Positions 1 through 10,785 of a stretch of DNA of 53,932 nucleotides are shown here, piece by piece. The DNA is taken from positions 171,098 to 225,029 of the forward strand of contig NW_014577193.1 in NCBI RefSeq assembly GCF_000485595.1, written 5' to 3'. The notes beneath the pieces were generated by a model, which searched no databases, was not told the DNA's origin, and worked only from the letters and a program-made list of their open reading frames with translations. This DNA comes from Priapulus caudatus. Its lineage: Eukaryota > Priapulida > Priapulimorpha > Priapulimorphida > Priapulidae. How positions within the stretch are numbered: the first letter of the stretch is position 1; every line of letters begins with the position of its first letter. The position numbers and the translations under genes were made by a program.

Positions 1-300
1 CGTGCTAAACGTACACACCACACACACTTAGCAATGCGTACACTCACTACACAGACACGCACGCACACGCACGATACGCACGCACACGCACCGCCATGCC
101 ACGTACGCATAACGCACGTGCACACCACGCGCAAAGACGCGCACGTCGTACACAGGCACACACGTATGCATGCACCACACGCCACGCGCACACAACTGCA
201 TCACACCACATGCGCGCACACACGATTAACGCCACAGAGGGCGTCAACGTATCCTGTATGTTATGGTTCTTCTCATCAAGCGTCGGTGTGGTGAGCAGGC
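1..300. repeat. CA/CG-rich simple repeat
   Basis: Alternating ACGCACGCAC and ACACAC runs with scattered changes. Open frames here in several frames are products of the repeat. Confidence 0.8.
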
Positions 301-1000
301 AGACGTAGATGACGATGTGAGCACGATGACGCCCGACAACAGCGGCGGTACTGCGCAAAGCAACGCCTCCCCGAAACTTCATCTCCTGACCGTCGCCCCC
401 CGAACTCAACCTGTGGTGTGAGGAAAAACAATGTCAGCAACGCAAGTTAAACGAGATCGTGCGCGAGTTCATCGCCAGGGTTATATCTATATAATATAAT
501 CATATACCATATATATACTATAGTTTACGCTCTGGTATTCCGTCGTTACTTTACACTCATGCGGTCGTCGGTCCGAGACAATGATGGCCGAAAGGTTGTG
601 TATATTATATATGCATGAGACGTTTTAATTGAATACATATGTTTCAACGTAGCATGCGTGGTCGCCTTAGCCAGTGCACATCCGAATCTCCCGAAAAAAA
701 TCTTCTTAATCTCTCGCTTATTATACGGCCATCTGCATTATGCCATAACGTCACAGATTAATATAACCAATGAACAAGTGTTCGGACATGTGACAATGAT
801 TCATCAGGCAACAGCTGTTATGGCGCTGCAACCTATTTCGCGTCGGCACGTCGCCCACTTTCCACCCATCATATTCAAGATCGGCTGTCAGTCTCCCGAC
901 TTGATTACAAACATCAAGCGCGACTGCAACATTTTTTAGCTGCCGCGATCAACCCGTGCACGTGGTGATCGATGTTGGCCTAGGACTCGGGCCATAAGGA
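301..1000. other. No recognisable feature
   Basis: A short TATATA-rich patch at 480-520 and an open frame at 658-939 with no recognisable domain, codon bias or splice context. I see nothing else here. Confidence 0.5.
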
Positions 1001-1009
1001 AAATTAAAA

Positions 1010-1285
1010 AAAAAAAAATGAAAATGAAATGAAAATGGAAAAAATGGAGAAAAAAAAAAAATGAAAATGAAATGAAAAATTAAAAACTATATAAACCAAA
1101 ATTGAAATGTTTTTGCCAATCAGTGGCCTATCGCTGCCATAGACTGGTACCCGGTCCCACTCTCGGCTTTAGTTACTCGAGGGTATGAGTGGGACGTGAG
1201 TACCAGTCCTACGGCAAGCGATAGGCCACTGTGAAAAACATTCAATTTTGTTTAATTTGTTTTCATTTTCATTTCATTTCACAGT
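1010..1285. repeat. Foldback (inverted-repeat) element
   Basis: The left arm (A-rich AAAATGAAAATGAAATG, then CAGTGGCCTATCGCTGCCAT, then GACTGGTACCCGGTCCCACTC) is mirrored at 1188-1285 (GAGTGGGACGTGAGTACCAGTC, GCGATAGGCCACTG, TTTTCATTTTCATTTCATTT). A third copy of GTGGCCTATCGCTGCCATAG follows at 1284-1303. Confidence 0.8.
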
Positions 1286-1328
1286 GGCCTATCGCTGCCA
1301 TAGCGCACAATGCACTGCGTGCTAAGCT

Positions 1329-1470
1329 GGTGGAGAAGGAGAAAGGGGAGAAGGAAGAAGGTGGGTGGAGAGGAGGAAGGAGAAGGTGTGGCGAAGGAAG
1401 AGGGGAGAAAGGAGAATGTGGGGCGGGTTGGTTTGGTGGTGGATGGAGGAGAGAAGAAATACAACAATTA
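1329..1470. repeat. Polypurine GGTGGAGAAGGAG-type tract
   Basis: Nearly pure G/A on the plus strand with GGTGGAGAAGGAG units. The same satellite motif is found at 12977-13848 and, on the opposite strand, at 35677-36050 and 39728-39875. Confidence 0.7.
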
Positions 1471-1760
1471 TTGGTTCAAGTGCACGCATAGATTCTAAAG
1501 CAAATACCTGTTCCCACCCCAGTTTTCCGGAGAACCCCTCTTTTTAAACCCGTCGTCGCAACTGTCATAGCATTGAATTTCAACGAATCCTAGTTCCGGA
1601 AGCGCCGCTATTTTCGAACATAGCGCCAAGTTCCCAAACGAGCATACCACATTCCAACAACATTAGTTCCAAAGACCTCCATTTTCAAGGTCTGAGTTAC
1701 TTCCAGAGCCCCCCCATTTTGACTCGCAATGGCACATACTACCATCAATGTGGGGTCATG

Positions 1761-1916
1761 GAGCGGAGCATAGAGCATGAATCTGTAGTTATTTAACATG
1801 AATAAAGTGTATGTTTTGTAAGTGCAGTAACAGTGTGAGTATTTTTAATTAATTTCTGTTCGATGCTTATTCAGGCCTGCAGCCTATGGACGGCCTCTAC
1901 TGTTGTTTAACACCTT
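1761..1916. repeat. Dispersed repeat, copy A
   Basis: About 155 bases starting GAGCGGAGCATAGAG and ending near TACTGTTGTTTAACACCT recur at 50079-50234 in the same orientation with few differences. It contains GAATAAAGTG. Class unknown. Confidence 0.85.
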
Positions 1917-2326
1917 AAATAAAGGGCAGCGAATAAGTCATTGTGTCACCGCTGCGCGGCGTTTGCGCGCTTCGCGCGGATATCCGGGCTGCAGATCGTC
2001 AAGCAGATCTGAGCAGCTTTCGCTAGAGGGCACTGCTAACAACAAGCGGGTTCTGATTTTGTACATCCATTAGACGCGAAGGTAACATTAAATTCTCGTC
2101 GTTAAGCATATTTAGTGCGTTTAATACCCATATTAATGTTTTTGGGATGATATTTAGGCTAGGTAGATGTCGACGCCGAAGAACTGTTAAAATGTTAAAC
2201 TATATGTTCGAACATAACACGATTATAAGTATGTGGAGATTTTGGTGACCTTCGCCCGGCTTTCAGTGACCGAGTGAGTCTAATCCAGAGAAGTCTAACA
2301 CTAACAGACTAAAGTAAAGGCCAAGA
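1917..2326. other. No recognisable feature
   Basis: Apart from a small palindromic GCGCGGCGTTTGCGCGC patch near 1953 nothing is seen in this stretch. Confidence 0.4.
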
Positions 2327-2671
2327 CACACTGCAGCGACAACGACCGACCGTAACGACAAACGACTTTTCAGAAAATTAGAAACTACCGGTATTGTTTC
2401 CTATGATCCATTGCACACTGACGCGACGACGACCGACGACAACCTCGACGACAAAAATATTTTAATTATTTAGAAACGTTTCTATTTTCCAGCGACTTTC
2501 GCCGGCGACACTTTACAAATGGCCAATCACAGCAGTTTTCATCGGCACATGACATCGCCATTACGTCATAAAATTATAAACCGATGCTAGCCAGGAAGTA
2601 GACTGGTCCCCAGCGCTAAACAGTAAACTGGCACCGCCTGTCAGAAACAGTGACATGCATCTAAAACTAGT

Positions 2672-3025
2672 AAACAGAGGAATTGCTCCGACTTGTGATT
2701 GGAGGATAAAAATAGACCCCGCCCACTCCCGCCGCATACGCTATGCTATGACGGGTAGGAACGTGTACTAACTATCGTATGGAGCGAACGATTTGAGTTA
2801 CATTTCTATAAATTCTAGCTATTATAGACACATATCTTAGCCTTAATCTCTGTGAATTTTGAGTCTATTGAAGCGCGATTAGCTTAATTAATTAGCAAAT
2901 ATGCACGCGCGGCTTTGGCCGGTGAAACGAAACGTCTCGAATTCTATTTTTATCCTCCAAAAATGGAAAAGTGGGCGGGGTCTATTTTTATCCTCCAATC
3001 ACAGGTTGGAGCAATTCCTCTGTTT
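2672..3025. mobile_element. Inverted-repeat element nested in the 2327-4364 element
   Basis: 55-base arms (2672-2726 and 2971-3025) differ at two positions. The outer end is AAACAGAGGAATTGCTCC and the inner end CCCCGCCCAC. A partial extra arm copy is at 2943-2960. No convincing target duplication and no ORF. Confidence 0.7.
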
Positions 3026-3123
3026 AGACGCATGTAAACGGTGAGGCCGCGAACCCATCTAACCAAAATGTGCAAGGCTACGTCAGCCATCAGACGTGAT
3101 TATTGTGTACGTTCGTATAATAT

Positions 3124-4059
3124 CAGTGCTCGAAATAAGAAAAAAAATGTGATTGTCCTGCGGACAACCCAGGCCTCAAATCAGGTTGTCCGCAACAATT
3201 TCTGGTTGTCCCAAAAAAATATCCCCAAATCTCCTATTTTCAATCACATAATAATATGGTCAGAAAACACCCAAAAACATTGGTGTAGCCAGGATTTTTT
3301 AACAAGGGTGGCCAAAAACAGCAAACTGCGCAAAATAGTGGATGACTTAATATTTTAATGGCTCCTCCGCCTCCCTCTCCACACCCTACAGCTCATCTAC
3401 CTTCTCTGCAATCTTTTTTTGGGTGCCATGTGAAAGGCGACATTTTTGTTCATTGTTCTCTGCTCCCAGATATGTAATTGTTCAGTGGCGGGTCTGGATT
3501 CCAAGGATGGTGAAAAACAAGCGGGGGGTATGGGGCTCTCCCCCAGAAAATTTTGAAAATGTAGATCGCAGGAGATGGTATTTGCAGCACTTTTGAGTAC
3601 AAGTACAGCCTTCATTCTGACGACAATTCTCTTTTTTTTAACTTTCGGATCAACATGAATCCCCACTGCATGTTGTTTGTTTTGCAAATTGCATGGGCAA
3701 AGCCATCGGAAAATTCAAAATAATAATGGAATAAAAATACCAAAATGTAGGGGTGAACTTGCTGGTTTGCTGGTTCCAAATCGAGTTCACCTCTCATAAA
3801 TCAGAAAACCTGACATATACCAGTGTTGGAAATAGCAGCTGGTATACGTCGTTTTCCCACACCATAGAATCATAGATTAATGGCGGGCCGCCAGGCTATA
3901 AGTGCTCATGGAGAACCCCTGAGAAAAACATAAATAAAGTGCGTTTTTTCGTCAACTTTTTTCTTGGTTGTCCACCGGACAATGTCTCAGACTGGCTAGG
4001 TTGTCCAGCACAAATTCTGGTTGTCTCGGACAACCGGACAACGCTTATTTCGAGCACTG
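3124..4059. mobile_element. Non-autonomous hAT-like element with 5-bp target duplication, copy A
   Basis: Ends are CAGTGCTCGAAATAAG and CTTATTTCGAGCACTG; both are followed inward by repeats of TTGTCC/GGACAA. AATAT flanks both sides (3119-3123, 4060-4064). CAG-type termini fit hAT; a 5-bp duplication fits the hAT5 subgroup rather than the usual 8 bp. No transposase. A second copy is at 46416-47848. Confidence 0.75.
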
Positions 4060-4203
4060 AATATGCTGCGTATATATTACTTTATTATATTATCGTTATT
4101 CACAGAGTGTTTTTACAGCAATTTATTTACAAGCAGCAGCAGGAGTTTTTTGCCGTTTGCTCATGTGTGCCACTGGCACTGTGGTGAGTGCTGGGTGAAC
4201 TTT

Positions 4204-4364
4204 GTCGTTATGGTCGGTCGTTGTCGCTGCAGTGTGGATGCGCCAGTCGCCGCGACTGTTGTCGTTTGTCGTTACGGTCGGTCGTTGTCGCTGCAGTGTG
4301 GATGCGCCAGTCGCCGCGACTGTTGTCGTTTGTCGTTACGGTCGGTCGTTGTCGCTGCAGTGTG
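4204..4364. repeat. 66-base tandem repeat, about 2.5 copies
   Basis: The unit contains GTCGGTCGTTGTCGCTGCAG and GCGCCAGTCGCCGCGACTG. It reiterates the terminus of the 2327-4364 element. Confidence 0.85.
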
Positions 4365-4402
4365 TAGTAGTGCACAGTAGGCAGTAATAAATAATATATT
4401 AA

Positions 4403-5381
4403 AGGACAATTGAAGTGAAATTTTATAACTTCTGTAACGTTATTATACATAGAAATACATTCAATAACGTATTCCATTTCAAATCCGGCGCTCGCAGTTC
4501 AAATCCGCAGTAAGAAACACATGAATATTAGTCTAGGTCATGTGACGTCACAGCCCCCTGTTGAAACACGCCATTATGTAAACATAGTGCGTGTGGTGTA
4601 TAAGATGGAGACAGAAAGTGATAATTTCAATGATTCTAGTGATTACTCAGATGATGATGATATTTATAGTGATTTACCAGTTGGATATAGGTTTGAGCCT
4701 GAATATACACAAGAAGAAATTGAGGAGAATAGTCTGAAAAAGCAATGCAAAGAGTCGGCACAAACTCAAGAATCAGAACAGTCACAATATGGCGGAATGA
4801 AAGCTTCGGTACCCGATAAGACTGTAGACAAATACTGGTGTTCTTGTGGTGTTTGTGAATTAATGAGTACGGCACCTGAATGTATAATATGCTGCCATGA
4901 GAATGATCAGCCCAGGGTTATTGTAGACCAGGTGAGTCATGCGAGTACACTGATCACCGGGCTTATCACGCTCAGTTAGAATCATGTATCTGTACATGTA
5001 ATGTACCTGGTAGGCCTACATCATACATGTATCTACGCACGACAAGTCATGTACATATACCGTGAATGCATTATCCACACAGGTAATATGTATGCATGAA
5101 TATAAGTGCATTTACAGGCTACATGTTTGTGTCTTGACATGATAAATAAGCATGAGAAATAACAAAAAAACATCGAATATTTAACCACCGCACACACTAT
5201 GTTTACATAATGGCGTCGCTGAACCTGGGGCTGTGACGTCACATGACCTAGATTACTATTCAGTTATTTCGATTGTGTTTATTACTAATTGGGCGCCAGA
5301 TTTGAAATTGAATACGTTATTGAATGTATTTCTATGTATAAAAACGTTACAGAAGTTATGAAATTTGACTTCAATTGTCCT
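4403..5381. mobile_element. TTAA-flanked element with about 200-base inverted repeats (Kolobok-like)
   Basis: TTAA lies on both sides (4399-4402, 5382-5385). The ends AGGACAATTGAAGTGAAATT and its inverted partner begin arms of about 200 bases that are roughly 85% alike and include GGTCATGTGACGTCACAGCC. TTAA targets plus AGG ends fit Kolobok better than piggyBac (CCC ends). The interior carries one exon (4605-4931) and no transposase, so it is likely an internally deleted copy. Confidence 0.75.
4605..4931 (+). CDS. Transposon-borne first exon with P2X7-tail-like Cys motif
   Basis: ATG at 4605 opens 109 codons ending at an ideal donor CAG|GTGAGT (4932). The product begins METESDNFNDSSDYSDDDD, contains YRFEPEYTQEE, and has a Cys cluster WCSCGVCELMSTAPECIICC. 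The PY/YRFEP plus WC.CG.C..M.T..EC.CC pattern resembles the zinc-binding intracellular tail domain of P2X7 receptors, which I recall as also occurring in transposon-linked proteins of invertebrates and fish. The rest of the gene is absent after the donor. Whether it is expressed is unknown. Confidence 0.55.
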
Positions 5382-5559
5382 TTAATATACAAAATACTAG
5401 TAGGCCTAATAATTGTAATGATATTTATCTGGCATCTTAGCTGTAAAAATAGTAGCACTTTATTGTAGTGAAATTTGCATTATCGTGTTGCCAAAGCTGA
5501 GGATGTGTGATTTATTACCGCTGATAGTATGATACTAGTGATAGGGTCTATGACTATGT

Positions 5560-5762
5560 CTCCCTGGGTACTGCCGAAACGTACCCTGGGTACGGTCCGG
5601 TATACCGGAACGTACCCTGGTAACTATCTGATTACCAGAATCAGATCTAACCCTTACCCTAACCCTAACCCTGGTAACTATCTGATTATCTATAATAGTT
5701 ACCAGGGTACGTTCCGGTATACCGGACCGTACCCAGGATACGTTTCGGCAGTACCCAGGGAG
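5560..5762. mobile_element. Foldback element with telomere-like core
   Basis: Arms of about 70 bases starting CTCCCTGGGTACTGCCGAAA are almost perfectly inverted (one mismatch seen) and contain internal palindromes (GGTCCGGTATACCGGA). The loop holds CCCTTACCCTAACCCTAACC, i.e. three to four TTAGGG-type units. GGTCTATG flanks lie inverted on both sides (5545-5552 and 5764-5771). Confidence 0.85.
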
Positions 5763-5771
5763 GCATAGACC

Positions 5772-6600
5772 TTAAATGAGCTTTATTACCCCATCATGGC
5801 ATTGGCCATGTTTGGTGAAAACGATACGCTATCATACGGTGAAAATCTGTGAGATATTGCTAATTTCTAATTATTAACACGTACAGTTACATATCGTACA
5901 AGTGCTACACCTAAGTCAATATTTTCGGTGGACTTTCTCAGCAGTTGGTTCCACAGTGCTCGCTAGCCTAACCGTCTAACGATAGCAGTCTAATATATGT
6001 CATAGGGATTACCTTAATTAACAATATGGGCACAAATCTAAATGGTTTGACATACGGTGTTGATATGTCCTTTACTATGTCAAGACATAGGAAGGCAATC
6101 TATAACAAAAATAGGAGGTCGAATCTGGGGTCAAAGGTCATGAGGTGTAAAGTTAGGGGAAATGTTCTCCCTTCATCTTATGGTAGGCCTATAGGACCAG
6201 CATTGAGAAAATGCAGAATTGCAGCACAAATGTAAATGAGCTGGCATGTGCTCTTGATATTCTGTATAAACAGTCTGTGTGAAAGAAACCATCATCTTCA
6301 TGAAGTTGAAGGTCATAATTAAAACGGGAGTGTGCACCAAAGGACAGATTTCCGACACTTGAAACACATGGTTTAACAGGCCTAATGGCAAACTTAATTG
6401 TTTCAGTGGGGTCCTACGTACTATTGTTGTTACTTTAATTAAAGGACCAAAAAATTTACTTCACTGATGTGCAGAGAGTAGCTGTGTGGTAAAATTTTAG
6501 CCCGCAAGAGAAGGGTTGAATATTATTTGTTTATTGTTAATGGACAGAAATGCTTTTGCCAGCTACCCGTGTTGGTGTGAAAGGAGACAATTTGAGAATT
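5772..6600. other. No recognisable feature
   Basis: Unremarkable AT-rich sequence; the short open frames at 6026-6391 show no domain. Confidence 0.5.
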
Positions 6601-7854
6601 CAGGGTTCGACAATAACCCACGTCCGACCGACCTAGTCGGGTAAATGCTTGGTCCGGTCGCATACAACCAGAGTGCTAGTAGCCTGACTGGTCGTGTTAG
6701 AATTTGTCATATAGTACTCGCAAATAGTTACATGACATCATTTCACACCTTTCTGCATTATAATTCACATTGTAATTACAAAATGCACAATTGTCACAAT
6801 GTCAGTGCAAGGCAAAGGCAAAACATCGAATCTTTATTACGGTGTTTGTGCTTATAATAAAATTAAAACAATACCTATCAGTGTCTAGCCCATTAACCCA
6901 GTTTGCAACCCAGGGTGCACTGAAAGGTCACCTTTGGCTAGACTGCTTCGCGGCCGCACTGTTTGTCACAGATCGTGTACATTGTCTAGCAAAGTGTGAG
7001 GCCAGATACCAGTCTACCCTTCGGCAAAAATAATAACGTGGCTTGCTGCCAACCGCTGCCAGTAGACTATCGATAAATCGTGCGCCTGTGTATGCCCGTC
7101 GTAGAATATGAATGTTTAAATGCTGCACGTGGACTCGGCCCGTGCGCGATTTAAAGCGCGGGAAACGACGCTCGCACAAGAATGGCCAGCTGTGATCTGT
7201 ATGGTGCGTAGCTTGCTAAGCGCAGTAAAGCCTGTTAAACATTTTTATTCTAGTTCTCGAATGACAGGGCCATTATTTCATATAGTTTTCAGTGACCAGT
7301 CTACAAGTTGATTTTTAACCCCTTTTCTTAAATACTCCATAGAGACGCCTTTTCCCGTCCTTGCAGCACACATAATTTGAAAACAGTGTAGACAAGTTTG
7401 TAATGTTGCAAGCAATGTGAACTGATCCTGCACTGTATTTAATTCTGACCAAAGAAATTATCATAATATATGAGATGACAATATCTGAATACTCATTTGA
7501 ATTTATAAGAATCGTTTATAATATTTACTTGTTACTTGTTTATAAACTAAAGTATCAAAACCTCAATCTAAACATTTCTACCGTGTAATAGTATTGCAGT
7601 TAAAAATACATACTTTATCATAATTATGTCACTATACTAGCAGCATCTATGAATTCATACGATGACACACTTTTATCTAAATAAAGTTGTTCATAACAAT
7701 GGTCTGGGTCTGGGCTAGTGAAAGTTAGGTCAGGGCTAGTGGTTTTCCTCAGTTACTAGCCCGATGGTCTAGTGAAAGTTAGGTCAGGGCTAGTGGTTTT
7801 CCTCAGTTACTAGCCCGATGGTCTAGTGAAATAAAAAGTTAATGTTGAACCCTG
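6601..7854. mobile_element. Candidate hAT-like element
   Basis: CAGGGTTCGACAATAAC at the left and GTTAATGTTGAACCCTG at the right form 17-base inverted ends with three mismatches and hAT-type CAGGGTTC termini. No target duplication is seen and no transposase ORF, so the pairing may be fortuitous. Confidence 0.4.
7709..7830. repeat. 54-base tandem repeat, about two copies
   Basis: The unit GGTCTAGTGAAAGTTAGGTC..TTACTAGCCCGAT is perfectly repeated, with a third partial copy at each edge. Confidence 0.9.
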
Positions 7855-8186
7855 GTTTAATTAGATTTAAAGTTAATCTTAGTTTACAAGGTTTAAATTC
7901 CTTAAATCAGATTATTTGTTAGCTCGACCCATGTAAGGCTTTGTTTAGCCACAGGTCTCTATGACCAGCAGTAAATAGCAGCGACGTCGGCGGTGAATAA
8001 TTCTTGGCAGCAAGACTGGCCAGGCTGTACCCAACGAGCCCAAGACACAATGAAGACATGTACACTAGCTGCTAACACAAACGTCCCGACTTGAGCCTAT
8101 CAATCTAAAATCAAAACCATACTGATCTCACCATAATTTGACCTAAGGTACAAACTACAAATAGAGTACTAGGCAGCATGTACTAC
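7855..8186. other. Upstream region of the small gene, no clear motif
   Basis: Apart from the TATA-like box at its right edge, nothing recognisable is seen. Confidence 0.4.
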
Positions 8187-8194
8187 TATATAAG
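8187..8194 (+). promoter_or_regulatory. TATA-like box
   Basis: TATATAAG followed by GGG, about 240 bases upstream of the ATG of the small membrane-protein gene and about 180 bases upstream of a possible 5' UTR donor. Position and sequence suit a core promoter; the transcription start is not visible. Confidence 0.4.
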
Positions 8195-8368
8195 GGGACA
8201 CTATTAGCAATATTCCAAGGTTTTTAATTCTCACGTTCTGGCTATACTATTTCAGTTTAATTTAGATCGTTCAGTTTATTCTGGGCAAAATTGAGAACTG
8301 GACAAGCGAGTATAAACATTTCATTAGTTTACTGCGATTTGTGCTGTTGCTAATTTATAACGCGGCAT

Positions 8369-8405
8369 GTAAGTATTCTATACTACATGCTTGTGTTTGT
8401 TTTAG
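8369..8405 (+). other. Possible 37-base 5' UTR intron
   Basis: GTAAGTATTC at 8369 and TTGTTTTAG at 8397-8405 form textbook donor and acceptor only 37 bases apart, with ACTAC-type branch sequence between. Alternatively this acceptor pairs with a donor further upstream, or the region is unspliced leader. Confidence 0.35.
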
Positions 8406-8433
8406 GGTTGTACAGAGGTACGTTCAAGGAACC

Positions 8434-9306
8434 ATGGGTCGACCACTACCTTTCCCCTACACTTTGATGTCGCAGCTTCGGCAATTTCCGTACAAGATGC
8501 ACATCACCAAAAATAATTTCATCAAGTACTATCTGATCGGAGTAGTGGTTTCATACCCATTGTTCTACAAGATCCACAAATTGGGTGAGTTAACATTGTT
8601 GGAATGATGTGATGTAATTGCTATCCCACAGCAATCTGTGTTGTATTTATAATGGAACTGGAGTAATTGTTTGTACTTGAAATTTTATCTGTATTTAATG
8701 ATTATAATGAAATTAATAAGGTTATGGAAGAAAACAGATACAAATATTATAAGCAATTGGAACTTTTTTTAAACTATTTAGCCAACTCGCCAGAGAGCAA
8801 GAGATCATGGGAGGCGGTTCAGAAAAGAGACAGGGAGGCATCAGGTAAGCTCCTTTGCACGGCAGGAAGGCATCTATTGAGTGTGTTGCATTTCTTAGTT
8901 CATATGACCTAAGATCTCTGGGTTAGTTAGGCAAAGTAAGAAAACTGTACGAATATAAGCACACTATCTTCGTGCGTAATAAAATTAACAGAACTGGCTC
9001 ATGTCATCCACATAAAACTGCCATCTTGTTAGTGGATCGATGCCTGCGTATTCTTCTGCATAACACATAGGCCTATAGATGCAAGGTGGTTTGTTGTACC
9101 AGAACAGTTGATGATGAGATCGTGTGTCGTTTTAAAAATTAACAGTTAAAAAAAAAGCTATTTTGCTTGTGCACACTTAGTTATATTTCCTATGTGTCTT
9201 ATCACTTTCCACATTACTGGATTCATCCCATTGTATTGGCAGGAGCTTCAATAGTGTGGTAACAGAGAGTAAATTTATCCTTTGTGATTTTTTTTCAGCT
9301 CACTAA
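8434..9306 (+). CDS. Small single-pass membrane protein, 73 residues, three coding exons
   Basis: Coding exons are 8434-8584, 8782-8844 and 9299-9306, joined by GTGAGT..TTTAG and GTAAGC..TTTCAG introns in matching phase; the stop is TAA at 9304-9306. The ATG is in a good context (ACCATGG). The product begins MGRPLPFPYTLMSQLRQFPY, has one hydrophobic segment near residues 31-47 (YYLIGVVVSYPLFY) flanked by Lys/Tyr/His, and ends in a charged helix-like tail SWEAVQKRDREASAH. I do not recognise the family. Size, basic N-terminus and single membrane span resemble small mitochondrial inner-membrane subunits or assembly factors, which is inference only. It lies tail-to-tail with TRIP11. Confidence 0.8.
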
Positions 9307-9682
9307 AGACGATTGTCAGTGGTGAGGAGACGTTCTTAGGTCTTCAGTAAGCAAGAAATATTAGCTCTCAGAAACTGGAATCTAAAATGGACCCTGGTTT
9401 GCAGTCAGAGAACAGATGTACTTTAGCCATCACCGATCATATCTGCAGGCAGTGTTGTATTTATATTACAAGTGCTGATTTGAGAAAATACATTTTCATT
9501 CTAAATGTGACGAGTTAACGAAGGTTTCTCAGCCTTTACTGCTTTTTCATTTTAAGTGTTACAACTCGCCTGTAAATTTCTGCGAAATACTATATTAACC
9601 GATTTTCTTTTTTGAAGTTGTGCATTCATTTCTACATTGCTTACTGACAGTTAGCATTCTGTACACTTGTTAATTAATAGGT

Positions 9683-9688
9683 AATAAA
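9683..9688 (+). promoter_or_regulatory. Poly(A) signal of the small membrane-protein gene
   Basis: AATAAA about 380 bases after the stop at 9304-9306. The predicted end leaves about 250 bases to the TRIP11 poly(A) signal on the other strand. Confidence 0.5.
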
Positions 9689-9951
9689 TGTTTGAAAACA
9701 AACTATGTAAAGATATAATATTTGTTAACAAAATTGCAGTAACCTTTTTTTATTAAGCCCAGGAAATTAATTAGTACCCTATACATACCCTACATTTATT
9801 TAATATTCAATAAGAGTTAAAATTAAACAGTTATTATTTTTATACATTATATACATACAGCAATATAAAGCTCTTGCACCTTTTTAACTTGAGTCATGCA
9901 AGGCATCTCCTATTCATGGTCCTTATGCATTGTTAAGTTACATAACAATAA

Positions 9952-10488
9952 TTTATTAAATTACTGCAAAAGACATCTGCAGACCAACAAAATATTTCCA
10001 TCATGAGGAATTCTGAGGAATGGTACGTGGCCATTGACTGTGTAAGGAAACAAAGAATAAACAAGGATAGGCCAAATGACAAGGAAGCACCAAAAACAAA
10101 CCAATGAATACCACTTGGAAGCATTCGTAATATATATTCACAAGTGTCTGGGGGAAAGTGTACCAGATCAGATATAAAGTATATAGCTTGAGCCAAGCCA
10201 CAAGTCATGCTTGCTGCCATAGTATCCGTATATTTCGTGGAAACAATTTAATGCTTCATGCGTGATCAATTGCCTAACTAACAGCTAGAGAAGGCCTACA
10301 AAAGTTTCACATGCTATCTTCGGTCTGGACCTAGTGCTGTGACGCAGCACAACACTAGAGTAAAAGCAGTTGTTCAGTCGCAGTAACAAGTATGGAGCAT
10401 GGATGAACTTGGCAGGCCCTCCGTTATGAACACGACACTAAGCATTGATGATTGCAAAGGTCGAACGAAAGACTCCTCGTCTCCATAG
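9952..10488 (-). promoter_or_regulatory. TRIP11: TRIP11 3' UTR with candidate poly(A) signal
   Basis: The first AATAAA on the minus strand after the stop is at 9957-9952, giving a predicted 3' UTR of about 530 bases. The stretch is AT-rich with no other coding signal. Confidence 0.55.
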
Positions 10489-10785
10489 TTACGGCTGCGG
10501 CTGTAGGACGGTCTTGATGATGGCCGAGTCCATTTTCCCATCGACGGGGACCGGCTGGAAGGTGGGCAGGGTGTCGTTCAAGGACTTCATGAGCAGGTGT
10601 CTCTCAGGGGGGCGCTGTCTGACAGCGCGAGAGCCAGCAGGTGGCACTGTGCTCATCGCTGATATGAATGGGTTATGAGTCTTGGTATGCAGCTCCTGGG
10701 CCATCTGCTCAGCCGGCAGTCGCAGCGTTGCCTTCGGCGTCGACTCCACCTCTAGGAATTTGATGAACATCTGAGAGAAGGAAGA
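10489..10785 (-). CDS. TRIP11: TRIP11 last coding exon
   Basis: Acceptor CTGCAG before TCTTCC; stop TAA at 10489-10491. It encodes [20 protein letters not shown], a linker with HNPFISA, and [20 protein letters not shown], closely following the vertebrate C-terminus (FVKFLE.ES, NPFL, LLLKPISDVLPTF.PLP). Confidence 0.96.
   Translation of the reverse strand, partial: SSFSQMFIKFLEVESTPKATLRLPAEQMAQELHTKTHNPFISAMSTVPPAGSRAVRQRPPERHLLMKSLNDTLPTFQPVPVDGKMDSAIIKTVLQPQP

Larger units (their letters stand above)
2327..4364. mobile_element. Candidate DNA transposon remnant with about 40-base terminal inverted repeats
   Basis: The left end CACACTGCAGCGACAACGAC (extending to 2366) is matched inverted at 4325-4364, ending GTCGTTGTCGCTGCAGTGTG. 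At the right end the terminal sequence is tandemly reiterated with a 66-base period (4204-4364). A related degenerate block sits at 2411-2452. No transposase is visible; the interior is occupied by two other elements (2672-3025, 3124-4059). No target duplication is clear. Confidence 0.6.

Noticed and set aside
3041-3358. 105-codon plus-strand frame
   Set aside because: It runs from flanking sequence into a non-coding hAT-like element; its counterpart at 46418 is not conserved as a frame.
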